Notes: generated by a model from the sequence alone, not told the origin. DNA of 64,000 nucleotides from Allobosea sp. BK604 (GCF_004341515.1 NZ_SLZF01000004.1:434001-498000); one strand, 5' to 3'. Shown: positions 29,134-39,378, counted from the stretch's first letter. Made by a program: numbers and translations.

Positions 29134-29682
29134 CTAGCGAGCGGCGTAGGTCACGGCCGGAGCGCTGGTGAGCTGCTCCTTGGTCATGGTGATCTTGCCG
29201 TGATCCGGATACATGGTCGGACCCTTCGGCGCAGATGCCCCGGACGGCGGGGTCGGCGAAGCGGACATGCTGCCCGAACCACCCGACGGGGCCGGAGCCG
29301 GCGCCGCCTGCACCATCGGCTCGTCGCTCCAGGTGATCTGCTCGAACGGGATCGCGACATCCTTGGAGCCGAGGCCCAGGAAGCCGCCGACGCCGACCGT
29401 CACGGTTTCGATCTTGCCGCCCTTGTCGAACACGACCTCGGTCACGTCGCCGACCTTCTTGTCGTCGGCGCCGTAAATATCGACGCCCATCAGCTTCGAG
29501 GCGCGCCACTTGCCTGGCGCCGCCAGATTCTGCTCAGGCGGCTTCGTGCTCTCGGTGGCAGCCGGCGGAGCGGCAGGAGCGGCAGATGGCGGGCTCGGCG
29601 AAGGTGCGCTGGTCTGCGCAACGGCCGTCGCGGCGATAAACGCGGCGCCGACAGCCGTCAGCGCAATATGACGCTTCAACAT
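29134..29682 (-). CDS. Exported PRC-barrel domain protein
   Basis: 182-aa protein with a Sec signal peptide (MLKRHIALTAVGAAFIAATAVAQ) and a Pro/Ala-rich spacer. A PRC-barrel domain follows: KLMGVDIYGADDKKVGDVTEVVFDKGGKIETVTVGVGGFLGLGSKDVAIPF (key residues only: MGVDIYG, VGDV, VGGFLGLG, DVAIPF). Such secreted PRC-barrel proteins are common in Rhizobiales and may respond to envelope stress; no function is proven. GGAGGAAACA precedes the ATG at 29682. A strong terminator lies 14 bp after the stop. Confidence 0.85.
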   Translation of the reverse strand: MLKRHIALTAVGAAFIAATAVAQTSAPSPSPPSAAPAAPPAATESTKPPEQNLAAPGKWRASKLMGVDIYGADDKKVGDVTEVVFDKGGKIETVTVGVGGFLGLGSKDVAIPFEQITWSDEPMVQAAPAPAPSGGSGSMSASPTPPSGASAPKGPTMYPDHGKITMTKEQLTSAPAVTYAAR

Positions 29683-29900
29683 TGTTTCCTCCATTAAAGG
29701 CCGCCCAGGGCGGCATGTAGGAGGAACGTCGAAATGCGGATTTGGTTCACCTATCTGCTGTTGCTTTTCCGTAAGGGCAGCAATCTGGCCGGGAAACAGC
29801 GCGCTTTGCGCGTGATGCGCCGGTTGAGCGAACCGGCCTTCCCGTGTTTCGATGGTACCGGATGTCGCCGCCAGGCGTTCCAGTCGATGAGGAGAACGCC

Positions 29901-30125
29901 ATGCCTGCGAGCGCTGCGCCGAAGACCGAAATCAGCCTTCATCTCTCGGCAGACGAACTGGCGGCGGTCGACCGTCACCTGCGCGAAAGCCAGTCGCGCC
30001 AATCTCGCGAGGAGGCGCTGGCCGGGATCATCCGGCGCTGGGCGGTCGACAAGGGCCTTCTCCCGGAACAGGGCGACGAGGACGGACTCGAGCCCGACGA
30101 GCTCAATGCCAGCAACGACGGGTGA
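29901..30125 (+). CDS. Small ribbon-helix-helix-like protein (hypothetical)
   Basis: 74-aa protein. The segment TEISLHLSADELAAVDRHLRES followed by SREEALAGIIRRWAVDKGLL looks like a ribbon-helix-helix DNA-binding fold (strand, then two helices), as in CopG-type antitoxins, but I cannot confirm it. The acidic C-terminus (EQGDEDGLEPDELNA) is unusual for a repressor. GGAGA is 6 nt before the ATG. No toxin gene is adjacent; the next gene is HigA-N-terminus-like. Confidence 0.55.
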   Translation: MPASAAPKTEISLHLSADELAAVDRHLRESQSRQSREEALAGIIRRWAVDKGLLPEQGDEDGLEPDELNASNDG

Positions 30126-30240
30126 CGCCGTTTGGCGCTGAGTCCGTGTCGATTGCGCTCCGCCTCTGATGGAACGGGCGCAGTCACCGGCCGTTGATGT
30201 GAGCCCAATATCGCTCCGGGCCAGGTGCGGGAGATTTCAG

Positions 30241-30414
30241 GTGAAAGAACCGATCGTGATTCACACCGAGGATGACTACGAGCGCGCCCAGCTGCGTGTG
30301 AAGGAACTCGGTCGGCCGCCCGAAGGCAGCGCCGAGGAAAAGGAGCAGCAGGCGCTGGCCGAGGCGATGCTGGCCTGGGAGCTCAGGCACGACGAGGCCG
30401 ATGACCGGGGCTGA
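30241..30414 (+). CDS. Small protein resembling the N-terminus of HigA-type antitoxins
   Basis: 57 aa from a GTG at 30241, with GGGAGA ahead; an ATG at 30169 would add 24 residues. IHTEDDYERAQLRVKELGRPPEG followed by an EEKEQQALAEAMLAWE helix matches the dimerisation part found before the HTH in HigA/HTH-Xre antitoxins, but no HTH follows. So it is either a stand-alone protein of that domain or a remnant of a longer antitoxin. No toxin is next to it. Confidence 0.5.
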   Translation: MKEPIVIHTEDDYERAQLRVKELGRPPEGSAEEKEQQALAEAMLAWELRHDEADDRG

Positions 30415-30502
30415 ACCTGCAAGGCCTCTGCCGTCTCTGCTTCTTCAGGGACGTGGCGCCGCACGGCCCTGAACTGAGCTGCGCTCTATCCGCCGAGGGG
30501 CT

Positions 30503-30577
30503 TGGTGAGCGGGGAGGGGATCGAACCCTCGACCACATGATTAAAAGTCACGTGCTCTACCACTGAGCTACCCGCCC
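30503..30577 (-). tRNA. tRNA-Lys (UUU anticodon)
   Basis: On the minus strand a full cloverleaf begins GGGCGGGTAGCTCAG at 30577. The acceptor stem pairs GGGCGGG with CCCGCTC (one G-U), the anticodon stem CGTGA/TCATG holds loop CTTTTAA (anticodon TTT, 30545-30543), and the T-arm contains GGTTCGATCCC. The 3' CCA is encoded (30503-30505). It stands alone between two protein genes. Confidence 0.95.
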
Positions 30578-30811
30578 TCACTTGCGCGCTGACATACGGA
30601 GGCCCCGCGCGCGGGTCAACATGGTTCGTTCTTCGGCGAACGATTGTTCCGCTGCGGCTTTGGTGGCAGAAGGCGCGCGTGAGGTTCTGTATGCTCGATT
30701 TGCCCGGTTTCTACGAAACGGCCGCGCCGTTCTTTCTCGGTGGCGATCATGGCGACCTGCCGCTGATCCAGGCCGCGCCTGCCGGACAGATGTTCCACAT
30801 TGGTTGATTCC

Positions 30812-31885
30812 ATGAAACCGGCGCCGGATTGGCGAGGCTGGACGAGGAGTTTCCTCGTCACGGCGCTGCTGCTCGTCGCGCTGCTGTTCAGCTTCATCGC
30901 GATGCTCGATCCGTTCGGCTCGCGGGTCGGCCCCGGGCAGGCGGCACGCCCGCTGATGGACCTCAATCAGCGCTTCATGTATCCGCAGCTCGTTCGCTCC
31001 GGCCGATATGATGCTGCGGTCTTCGGCACCTCGACCATGCGGCTGCTCGACCCGGCGATCCTCTCGCAGGGTCTCGGCGCACATGTCGTCAACCTCGCGA
31101 TGAACGCGGCGACGCCCTGGGAGCAGCTCCAGATGGTCGAGCTGTTCACGCGCAAGACTGTTGCACCCAAGATGGTCCTCTGGGGCATCGACCAGACCTG
31201 GTGCGATGCCGATGCGACCACCCCGGAGAAACGGCTGACGCCGCGGCCATTCCCGCCCTGGCTCTACGACGACAAGCGTTGGAACGACTGGCCGGAACTG
31301 ATCAACCTGACGACGCTCGAGATCGCGGCGCGGTTGTTCATGCACAAGCTCGGATACATGCCGGAACGGATTCGCGGTGACGGTTACGAGGTCTTCACGC
31401 CGCCGGAGGAGCAGTATGACCTCGCCCGGGCACGTTTCCACCTGTTCCAGCACACTGGTGGCGTTGCGCCGGAGCTCTCACCGATTGTTCCGCCGATAGC
31501 GGTCGGCGCCGAGGAACGGGCAGCCTGGCGTTTTCCGGCGCTTGACTGGCTCGACTCAGCGTTCGCCGCGCTGCCGGCCTCGACGCAAAAGCTGATCGTG
31601 CTGCCGCCGCTCCATCTCGGCGGCTTGCCGCGCGAGGGCTCGGCCGGCTGGCAGCACTATGCCGCCTGCAAGGCGGCGCTCGGTACGATCGCGGGCAGAC
31701 ACGGCGCGGTGATCGTCGACTATGCCCATGCCTCGCCGATCACGCGCGACGATGCGAACTACTGGGATCCATTGCATTTCCGCCTGCCGATCGCGCGGCG
31801 GGTCGAGGCCGATCTGATCGCGGTGGCGCATGGCGGAGAGCCGACGGCGGATGGCGCGGCCCGCGTCCTGCAGCCAATTCGTTAA
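30812..31885 (+). CDS. Membrane-anchored SGNH-like protein (hypothetical)
   Basis: 357-aa protein with one N-terminal membrane segment (SFLVTALLLVALLFSFIAML) and a large exported domain. AAVFGTSTMRLLDP is placed like the GDS block of SGNH hydrolases (Ser in GTSTMR) and YWDPLHFRLPIARRV like the Asp-x-x-His block, so it may be an AlgX/DltD-type enzyme involved in modifying cell-surface polymers. The fold assignment is inference from these two blocks. The ATG at 30812 is preferred to a TTG at 30800. It precedes ftsB by 34 bp. Confidence 0.6.
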   Translation: MKPAPDWRGWTRSFLVTALLLVALLFSFIAMLDPFGSRVGPGQAARPLMDLNQRFMYPQLVRSGRYDAAVFGTSTMRLLDPAILSQGLGAHVVNLAMNAATPWEQLQMVELFTRKTVAPKMVLWGIDQTWCDADATTPEKRLTPRPFPPWLYDDKRWNDWPELINLTTLEIAARLFMHKLGYMPERIRGDGYEVFTPPEEQYDLARARFHLFQHTGGVAPELSPIVPPIAVGAEERAAWRFPALDWLDSAFAALPASTQKLIVLPPLHLGGLPREGSAGWQHYAACKAALGTIAGRHGAVIVDYAHASPITRDDANYWDPLHFRLPIARRVEADLIAVAHGGEPTADGAARVLQPIR

Positions 31886-31919
31886 CCTTGGAGAAACCAC
31901 GTCGGCCTAGCCTGTCGAC

Positions 31920-32231
31920 ATGGTCGTTCGCCGCGGTGTCAGATCCATTGTCGTCACGCTCCTGCTCTACCTCGTGTCGAGCGCGGCGGTCGGCTATTTC
32001 ATGTTCCACGCCCAGCATGGTTCGCGCGGGCTGGAAGCGCGCAGCGACGTGCAGGAAGCGCTCAGGGCCGAGGAAGAGCAGCTTGCGGCGCTGGTCAGCG
32101 AGCGCAAGGGCTGGGAACAGCGCCTGTCGCTGATGCGCGACGAGGCTGTCGACCGCGACCTGCTGGAAGAGCGGGCCCGCACCGTGCTCGGGCGCGTGCA
32201 CAAGAACGATGTCGTGATCATGGGGCGCTGA
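31920..32231 (+). CDS. ftsB: Septum formation initiator FtsB/DivIC-like
   Basis: 103-aa bitopic protein: short basic N-terminus, membrane segment (SIVVTLLLYLVSSAAVGYFMF), coiled coil (RSDVQEALRAEEEQLAALVSERKGWEQRLSLM, described by its heptad character) and the family-typical end DLLEERARTVLGRVHKNDVVI. FtsB-like proteins connect FtsL and FtsQ in the divisome. In Rhizobiales this gene is regularly found just upstream of pdhA, as here, though 630 bp with a repeat and a small gene lie between. Confidence 0.85.
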   Translation: MVVRRGVRSIVVTLLLYLVSSAAVGYFMFHAQHGSRGLEARSDVQEALRAEEEQLAALVSERKGWEQRLSLMRDEAVDRDLLEERARTVLGRVHKNDVVIMGR

Positions 32232-32279
32232 TGCGCCAGATCATGCTCGGGACGCGCAGCGCGTCTCGGGAGCTCCCTG

Positions 32280-32385
32280 CTAAAGCATTTTCGAGCGAAG
32301 TGGACACCGGTTCGCGTGAGGAAAATGCGTTAAAACAAAGGGGTAGAGAATTTTCGCGATTCGGAGAAGCGCGGAAATGCTCTAG
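32280..32385. repeat. 106-bp palindrome-ended repeat, copy 2
   Basis: Same element as at 18045-18150 in the opposite orientation: same length, 91 of 106 positions identical by my hand alignment. Ends are CTAAAGCATTT and AAATGCTCTAG, one mismatch between them. Its right end provides the TAG stop of the small minus-strand lipoprotein gene. It lies between ftsB and pdhA. Confidence 0.85.
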
Positions 32386-32525
32386 AACGAAGTCCCGATC
32401 CCGCAGCCGCCGGCCCCGCTCCCTCCGCGCCCGCTTCCGCCGCCTCCGCCAAAGCCACAGCCGGCTCTGCCGCAACCCGACAAGGCGAGGGCGAGGATGA
32501 TCGTCAGGAGAATGCGGCAGGGCAT
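32382..32525 (-). CDS. Very small Gly/Cys-rich lipoprotein
   Basis: 47-aa frame on the minus strand. It begins MPCRILLTIILALALSGC, a textbook lipoprotein signal (n-region with Arg, hydrophobic core, lipobox LSGC, Cys18). The mature part is almost only Gly with Arg, Ser and a few Cys (AGCGFGGGGGSG and so on). The stop TAG lies in the right end of the 106-bp repeat. A clear ribosome site is missing. Similar tiny Gly-rich lipoproteins occur in alphaproteobacteria with unknown roles. Confidence comes from the lipobox, not from a family match. Confidence 0.5.
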   Translation of the reverse strand: MPCRILLTIILALALSGCGRAGCGFGGGGGSGRGGSGAGGCGIGTSF

Positions 32526-32863
32526 GGCGGAAGGACTCGTGCCAAAGCGCCGGGACAGGGCGTCACCGGCCTGACGAATTCATTCCGGATGTCAGGAGAT
32601 TGATCAAGGTCGAAGCGATCCTTGCACAATCCGGAGATATGCGTCCCAACCGCGGTCCATGTCGGCCGTGACGTGGCCCCCCAGGGGCCTCGTCGCGACG
32701 CCGGCAAATAGTCCCGAATACATCGATCAACCGAATTTCAGTTAATTCTCGAAAATCAAGCGATTTCAGCAACATAACTCTATGCTGCATTGCGAGATAC
32801 GGCCCTCGCCAAGGGTTTGGCGATCCTCTACAACCAAAGGCGAATGATCTTGGAGGATCGCCG
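32526..32863. other. Upstream region of the pdh operon without a recognised gene
   Basis: 338 bp before pdhA. AT content rises around 32715-32800, where the pdhA promoter is likely, but I cannot fix -35/-10 boxes. A short hairpin GGCCCC/GGGGCC sits at 32675-32689. GGAGG lies 8 nt before the pdhA ATG. No RNA gene recognised. Confidence 0.4.
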
Positions 32864-33955
32864 ATGGCTATCGCCGCGCGCAAGACGAAAGCTCCCGCTC
32901 AACCGAAAACGGCCGCGAAGGGAGCTGCCAAGAGCAACTCCGCCAAGTCCGGCGCCGACAAGCCCTTGAGCAATATGCCGACTTTCTCCAAGGAGGAGGA
33001 GCTTCACGCCTATCACGAGATGCTGCTGATCCGCCGCTTCGAGGAGAAGGCGGGCCAGATGTACGGCATGGGCCTGATCGGCGGCTTCTGCCACCTCTAT
33101 ATCGGCCAGGAAGCGGTCGTCGTCGGCATGCAGATGGCCTCGAAAGAGGGCGACAAGGTCATCACCGGGTATCGCGACCACGGCCATATGCTCGCCTGTG
33201 GCATGGAATCGCGCGGCGTGATGGCCGAACTGACCGGGCGTCGCGGTGGCTTGTCGAAGGGCAAGGGCGGCTCGATGCACATGTTCAGCCGCGAGAAGCA
33301 CTTCTACGGCGGCCACGGCATCGTCGGCGCGCAGGTATCGCTCGGCACGGGGCTCGGCTTCGCCAACTGGTATCGCGGCGACAACACGGTCTCGCTCACC
33401 TATTTCGGCGACGGCGCCGCCAACCAGGGCCAGGTCTACGAGAGTTTCAACATGGCGCAGCTCTGGAAGCTGCCCGTGGTCTTCGTCATCGAGAACAACC
33501 GCTATGCCATGGGCACGGCCGTGAACCGCGCCTCGGCCCAGACCGATTTCTCCAAGCGCGGCCTGTCTTTCGGCATCCCGGGCGAGCAGGTCGACGGCAT
33601 GGATGTGCGTGCGGTTCGCGATGCGGCCGAGCGCGCGATCGAGCATGCCCGCTCCGGCAAGGGCCCCTATATCCTGGAAATGCAGACCTACCGCTATCGC
33701 GGCCACTCGATGTCCGACCCGGCGAAGTACCGCTCCAAGGACGAGGTCCAGCGCATGCGCGAGGAGCACGATCCGATCGAGCAGGTGCGCGGCCGCCTGA
33801 CCCGCGACTTCAAGATCGGCGAGGACGAGCTCAAGGCGATCGACGCCAAGGTGCGAGAGATCGTCAACGATGCCGCCGAATTCGCCACGCATGACCCCGA
33901 GCCGGATGTCTCCGAGCTCTGGACCGACATCACGCTGGAGAAGGCGCGGGCCTGA
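32864..33955 (+). CDS. pdhA: Pyruvate dehydrogenase E1 component subunit alpha
   Basis: 363-aa E1-alpha of the pyruvate dehydrogenase complex, which decarboxylates pyruvate using thiamine diphosphate together with PdhB. The TPP motif runs from [17 protein letters not shown] to [33 protein letters not shown] and the phosphorylation-loop-like [15 protein letters not shown] are conserved in the E1-alpha family. The first ~30 residues are Lys/Ala-rich and look like a flexible tail. It is the first gene of pdhA-pdhB-pdhC-SGNH-lpdA. TTGGAGGATC precedes the ATG. Confidence 0.97.
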   Translation: MAIAARKTKAPAQPKTAAKGAAKSNSAKSGADKPLSNMPTFSKEEELHAYHEMLLIRRFEEKAGQMYGMGLIGGFCHLYIGQEAVVVGMQMASKEGDKVITGYRDHGHMLACGMESRGVMAELTGRRGGLSKGKGGSMHMFSREKHFYGGHGIVGAQVSLGTGLGFANWYRGDNTVSLTYFGDGAANQGQVYESFNMAQLWKLPVVFVIENNRYAMGTAVNRASAQTDFSKRGLSFGIPGEQVDGMDVRAVRDAAERAIEHARSGKGPYILEMQTYRYRGHSMSDPAKYRSKDEVQRMREEHDPIEQVRGRLTRDFKIGEDELKAIDAKVREIVNDAAEFATHDPEPDVSELWTDITLEKARA

Positions 33956-34034
33956 GAGCCCGCCCGACCTCACACGCCTTCGCCGGCTTCCGGCGCTCCC
34001 CATCCCCGAGTCCAGTCAAATCCCGGGTGCATTC

Positions 34035-35471
<1,437 letters not shown>

Positions 35472-35483
35472 GGAGCGCGCGCC

Positions 35484-36836
35484 ATGCCGACCAATATCCT
35501 GATGCCCGCGCTCTCTCCGACGATGGAGAAGGGCAATCTCGCCAAGTGGCTGAAGAAGGAAGGCGACGCCATCAAGTCCGGCGACGTGATCGCCGAGATC
35601 GAGACCGACAAGGCGACCATGGAGGTCGAGGCGGTCGACGAGGGCATCCTGGCCAAGATCGTCGTGCCGGAAGGGACGGCCGATGTCGCGGTCAACGAGG
35701 TCATCGCCGTGATCGCGGGTGAGGGCGAGGATGCCAAGAGCATCTCCGCTCCGGCCGCCGGCGCCGCGCCCAAGGCTGAGGCTCCCAAGGCCGAGCCCGC
35801 CAAGGCCGAGGCTCCGGCAGCGCCTGCCGCTCCGGTGAGCCAGCCGGCTCCCACCGCTGCGGCCGGGCTGAATACCGGTGGCCAGTCGGTCTCCGGCGAT
35901 CGCCCCTTTGCCTCGCCATTGGCGCGCCGCCTTGCCAAGGATGCCGGGCTCGATCTCTCGAAGGTCCAGGGTTCCGGCCCGCATGGCCGCATCGTCGAGC
36001 GCGATATCGAGGCGGCCAAGCAGGGCGGTGCCGCCAAGGCGGCTCCGGCCGCTGCGCCTGCCGCGCCGAAGGCGGCTGCCGCGCCGCTTGCCGCCGGGCC
36101 GTCCGACGAGGCGACCAAGAAGCTGTTCGAGCCGGGCTCCTATGAGGAGATCCCGCATGACGGCATGCGCAAGACGATCGCGCGCCGCCTGACCGAAGCC
36201 AAGCAGACGATCCCGCATTTCTACCTGACCGTGGATTGCGAACTCGACGCGCTGCTGAAGCTCAGGGCCGAGCTCAACGCCGCCGCGCCCGAGAAGGACG
36301 GCAAGCCGGCCTATAAGCTCTCGGTCAACGACATGGTGATCAAGGCGCTGGCGCTGGCGCTGCGCGACAAGCCGGAAGCGAATGTGAGCTGGACCGAAGC
36401 CGTCATGCTCCGGCACAAGCAGGTCGATGTCGGCGTCGCCGTGGCGATCCCGAACGGCCTGATCACGCCGATCATCCGCGACGCCGCCCGCAAGACGCTG
36501 AGCCAGATCTCGAACGAGACCAAGGACCTGGCGGGGCGGGCCAAGAACCGCAAGCTGAAGCCCGAGGAGTATCAGGGCGGCACGACGGCGGTCAGCAATC
36601 TCGGCATGTACGGCGTCAAGGAGTTCACCGCCGTGATCAACCCGCCGCACTCGACCATCATCGCGGTCAGCGCCGGCGAGCAGCGCGCAGTCGTCAAGAA
36701 TGGCGCGCTGGCGATCGCAACCGTGATGTCGGTGACGCTCTCGGCCGATCACCGCGCCGTCGACGGCGCACTCGGCGCCGAGCTGATGCAGGCCTTCAAG
36801 GGCTATATCGAGAAGCCGATGGCGATGCTGGTCTGA
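35484..36836 (+). CDS. pdhC: Dihydrolipoamide acetyltransferase (PDH E2)
   Basis: 450-aa E2 core. One lipoyl domain (Lys43 in [13 protein letters not shown]), an Ala/Pro linker, a peripheral-subunit-binding domain (ASPLARRLAKDAGLDLSKV, near 149-185), a second linker and the acetyltransferase domain with the catalytic His423-x3-Asp427-Gly428 (SADHRAVDGALG). It follows pdhB by 12 bp, with GGAG before the ATG. It differs from the 2-oxoglutarate dehydrogenase E2 by its location in this operon. Confidence 0.96.
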   Translation: MPTNILMPALSPTMEKGNLAKWLKKEGDAIKSGDVIAEIETDKATMEVEAVDEGILAKIVVPEGTADVAVNEVIAVIAGEGEDAKSISAPAAGAAPKAEAPKAEPAKAEAPAAPAAPVSQPAPTAAAGLNTGGQSVSGDRPFASPLARRLAKDAGLDLSKVQGSGPHGRIVERDIEAAKQGGAAKAAPAAAPAAPKAAAAPLAAGPSDEATKKLFEPGSYEEIPHDGMRKTIARRLTEAKQTIPHFYLTVDCELDALLKLRAELNAAAPEKDGKPAYKLSVNDMVIKALALALRDKPEANVSWTEAVMLRHKQVDVGVAVAIPNGLITPIIRDAARKTLSQISNETKDLAGRAKNRKLKPEEYQGGTTAVSNLGMYGVKEFTAVINPPHSTIIAVSAGEQRAVVKNGALAIATVMSVTLSADHRAVDGALGAELMQAFKGYIEKPMAMLV

Positions 36837-36843
36837 GGCGGCG

Positions 36844-37536
36844 ATGATCCGCCCGGCCCGCATCCTTGCCTTCGGCGATTCCCTGACCTGGGGGCGCATC
36901 GCCAACCGGCCGGAGCGGCATGGTGACGAGGTGCGCTGGCCGCGTGTGCTGGAAAAGGCGCTCGGCGGCTATGCTGATGTGATCGAGGAAGGGCTGAACG
37001 GACGGCGGATCGCCCTCGATGATCCGCTGCGGCCCTATCGCTCCGGCATCTCGCTGCTGCCGCTGTTCATCGAGTGCCATGCACCGCTCGATCTCGTCAT
37101 CCTGATGCTCGGCACCAATGATTGCCAGCGCATCCATTCGCAGTCGCCCTACGACGTCGCCCGTTCGATGCGGGCGCTGGCGCAGGTGGCACAGCGTCCG
37201 CCGGTCGAGGCGGGCATGCCGGTGCCGGAGGTGCTGATCGTCGCGCCGCCCGTCGTGCGTATGCCGGATGATCCCGAGCATGAGGCGACCCTGATCATGG
37301 AAGGGGCGCCCGAGAAGATGGCGCAGCTGGCGGGCTATTATCGCCGCATCGCCGACGAGATCGGCGCCAGCTTCTTCGACGCCGCGGCGGTCGCCACGGT
37401 GTCCGGAGCGGACGGCGTCCATCTCGATGCCGAGAATACCCGGGCGATCGGGCTGGCCCTGGCGCCCGTCGTCGACGGCCTGCTTGGCCTGCCGCTGCCG
37501 GCTCGCGGGCCGGCGCTGCGGATCACGGGCCCATGA
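36844..37536 (+). CDS. SGNH/GDSL hydrolase within the pdh operon
   Basis: 230-aa SGNH hydrolase: block I ILAFGDSLTWG (Ser13), block II Gly in NGRRIALDD, block III GTNDCQRI (Asn), block V DGVHLDAENTRAIG (Asp and His). It starts 7 bp after pdhC, so it is cotranscribed with pyruvate dehydrogenase. It looks like the arylesterase/acyl-CoA thioesterase-type cytosolic SGNH enzymes and has no signal peptide. A link to acetyl-CoA or acyl-lipoyl chemistry is possible but unproven. The same insertion is seen in related Rhizobiales. Confidence 0.9.
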   Translation: MIRPARILAFGDSLTWGRIANRPERHGDEVRWPRVLEKALGGYADVIEEGLNGRRIALDDPLRPYRSGISLLPLFIECHAPLDLVILMLGTNDCQRIHSQSPYDVARSMRALAQVAQRPPVEAGMPVPEVLIVAPPVVRMPDDPEHEATLIMEGAPEKMAQLAGYYRRIADEIGASFFDAAAVATVSGADGVHLDAENTRAIGLALAPVVDGLLGLPLPARGPALRITGP

Positions 37537-37614
37537 ACCCGATTTCGACAGGGGCTCGCCCCCTTAACCTCAATGCCTCCCCCCAAGAGGGAGGAAAGAG
37601 CCGAGGTGTCTTCC

Positions 37615-39054
37615 ATGGCTGATTACGACGTCATCATCATCGGCTCCGGCCCCGGCGGCTATGTCGCCGCGATCCGCGCGGCGCAGCTCGGCTTCAGGAC
37701 CGCGATCGTCGAGCGCGAGCACCTTGCCGGCATCTGCTCGAACTGGGGCTGCATTCCGACCAAGGCGCTGCTGCGCACGGCCGAGATCATGCATTACGGC
37801 GAGCACGCCAAGGATTACGGGCTCGTGCTCGAAGGCACGTTCAAGGCCGATCTCGAGGCGATCGTGAAGCGCTCGCGCGGCATCGCCGTGCGGATGAACA
37901 ACGGCGTCCAGTTCCTGATGAAGAAGAACAAGGTCGACGTGATCTGGGGCGAGGCCAAGCTGACCAAGCCCGGCACGATCGCGGTGGCGCCGACCAAGAA
38001 GCCGGCGATGCAGCCGCAAGGCCCGGTGCCGAAGAATGCCAAGGGCGAGGGCACCTATACCGCCGACCATATCATCGTCGCGACCGGCGCCCGGCCGCGC
38101 GCGCTGCCGGGGCTGGAGCCGGACGGCAAGCTGATCTGGACCTATTTCGAGGCGATGGTGCCGCAGAAGATGCCGAAATCGCTGCTGGTGATGGGCTCCG
38201 GCGCCATCGGCATCGAGTTCGCATCGTTCTACCGGACGATGGGCGTCGAGGTCACCGTGGTCGAGGTGCTGCCGCAGGTCGTGCCGGTCGAAGATGCCGA
38301 GATCGGCGCATTTGCTCGCAAGGCCTTCGAGAAGCAGGGGATGAAGATCATCACCAGCGCCAAGGTGACCAAAGTCGAGAAATCAACGGATTCCATCACC
38401 GCCCATATCGAGGACGAGAAGGGCGGCAAGCAGACGATCACCGCCGACCGGATGATCTCGGCCGTCGGCGTCGTCGCCAATGTCGAGAATATCGGGCTCG
38501 AGGCGCTCGGCGTGAAGACCGATCGCGGCTTCATCGCCATCGACGAGTATTGCCGCACCAATGTGAAGGGCATCTACGCGATCGGCGACGTCGCCGGCCC
38601 GCCGATGCTGGCCCACAAGGCCGAGCATGAAGCGGTCATCTGCGTCGAGGCGATCAAGGGCCTGCATCCCCACCCGATGGACAAGCTGATGATCCCGGGC
38701 TGCACCTATTGCCAGCCGCAGATCGCCAGCGTCGGCCTGACCGAGGCCAAGGCCAAGGCGGCAGGCTACGAGCTCAAGGTCGGCCGCTTCAACTTCGTCG
38801 CCAACGGCAAGGCCGTGGCGCTCGGCGAGGATAGCGGCATGGTCAAGACGATCTTCGACGCCAAGACCGGGAAGCTGCTCGGCGCCCATATGGTCGGCGC
38901 CGAAGTCACCGAGCTGATCCAGGGCTTCGTCGTCGCCATGAACCTGGAGACGACCGAGGAAGAGCTGATGCACACGATCTTCCCGCACCCGACCCTGTCG
39001 GAAACGATGAAGGAAAGCGTGCTCGACGCCTATGGCCGGGTGTTGAACGCCTGA
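37615..39054 (+). CDS. lpdA: Dihydrolipoyl dehydrogenase (PDH E3)
   Basis: 479-aa FAD disulfide oxidoreductase that reoxidises dihydrolipoyl groups. FAD motif IIIGSGPGGYVAAIRAAQLG; redox-active disulfide in GICSNWGCIPTKALLR; NAD motif VMGSGAIGIEFASFYRTMG; FAD-binding AIGDVAGPPMLAHKA; C-terminal active-site His-Glu in TIFPHPTLSETMKE. The CSNWGC form replaces the enteric CLNVGC and is a variant of the CLNWGC seen in alphaproteobacteria. The ATG at 37615 with GAGG upstream is preferred over 37573. Confidence 0.97.
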   Translation: MADYDVIIIGSGPGGYVAAIRAAQLGFRTAIVEREHLAGICSNWGCIPTKALLRTAEIMHYGEHAKDYGLVLEGTFKADLEAIVKRSRGIAVRMNNGVQFLMKKNKVDVIWGEAKLTKPGTIAVAPTKKPAMQPQGPVPKNAKGEGTYTADHIIVATGARPRALPGLEPDGKLIWTYFEAMVPQKMPKSLLVMGSGAIGIEFASFYRTMGVEVTVVEVLPQVVPVEDAEIGAFARKAFEKQGMKIITSAKVTKVEKSTDSITAHIEDEKGGKQTITADRMISAVGVVANVENIGLEALGVKTDRGFIAIDEYCRTNVKGIYAIGDVAGPPMLAHKAEHEAVICVEAIKGLHPHPMDKLMIPGCTYCQPQIASVGLTEAKAKAAGYELKVGRFNFVANGKAVALGEDSGMVKTIFDAKTGKLLGAHMVGAEVTELIQGFVVAMNLETTEEELMHTIFPHPTLSETMKESVLDAYGRVLNA

Positions 39055-39129
39055 GATGCGGGCAAGGCGTTGCCTTGACGTCGCATTGCGCTTGCATCCT
39101 GATGGTCTGACTGGGGCTGGAGAACCGCC

Positions 39130-39378
39130 ATGGATATGCGTTCGGTCATCGTCGCCATACTCATCGGTCTCGTTGCGGGCTGGCTTGCCAGCATCGTCGT
39201 CGGTGGCGGCGGCCTGGTCCGCTACATCATCACCGGCCTGATCGGCGCTTTCGTCGGCAGCTTCCTGCTCTCGGCGACGGGCATCAATCTCGGCATCGGC
39301 AACCCGCTGGTCTCGCAGATCGTCACGGCGACGATCGGCGCGATTGTGGTGGTGCTGCTGGCACGGCTGATTGCGTAA
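39130..39378 (+). CDS. GlsB/YeaQ/YmgE family membrane protein (paralogue 1)
   Basis: 82-aa protein with three hydrophobic helices: VAILIGLVAGWLASIVVGGGGL, TGLIGAFVGSFLL and TATIGAIVVVLLARLI (each given in part). The GAGWLA..VVGGGG and GLIGAFVGS motifs are those of the GlsB/YeaQ/YmgE (transglycosylase-associated) family of stress-linked inner-membrane proteins; the family function is unknown. First of three adjacent family members between lpdA and lipA. Confidence 0.85.
   Translation: MDMRSVIVAILIGLVAGWLASIVVGGGGLVRYIITGLIGAFVGSFLLSATGINLGIGNPLVSQIVTATIGAIVVVLLARLIA

Noticed and set aside
29734..30141. Frame with a good GGAGGAACG ribosome site starting MRIWFTYLLLLFRKG
   Set aside because: After ~50 residues it turns into Arg/Ser/Ala-rich sequence and overlaps the 74-aa gene in another frame; a very short peptide from this site cannot be excluded but is unsupported.
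32675..32689. GGCCCC/GGGGCC hairpin before pdhA as a riboswitch or terminator
   Set aside because: The stem has 6 bp, a 3-nt loop and no T-run or conserved aptamer; likely chance in GC-rich DNA.
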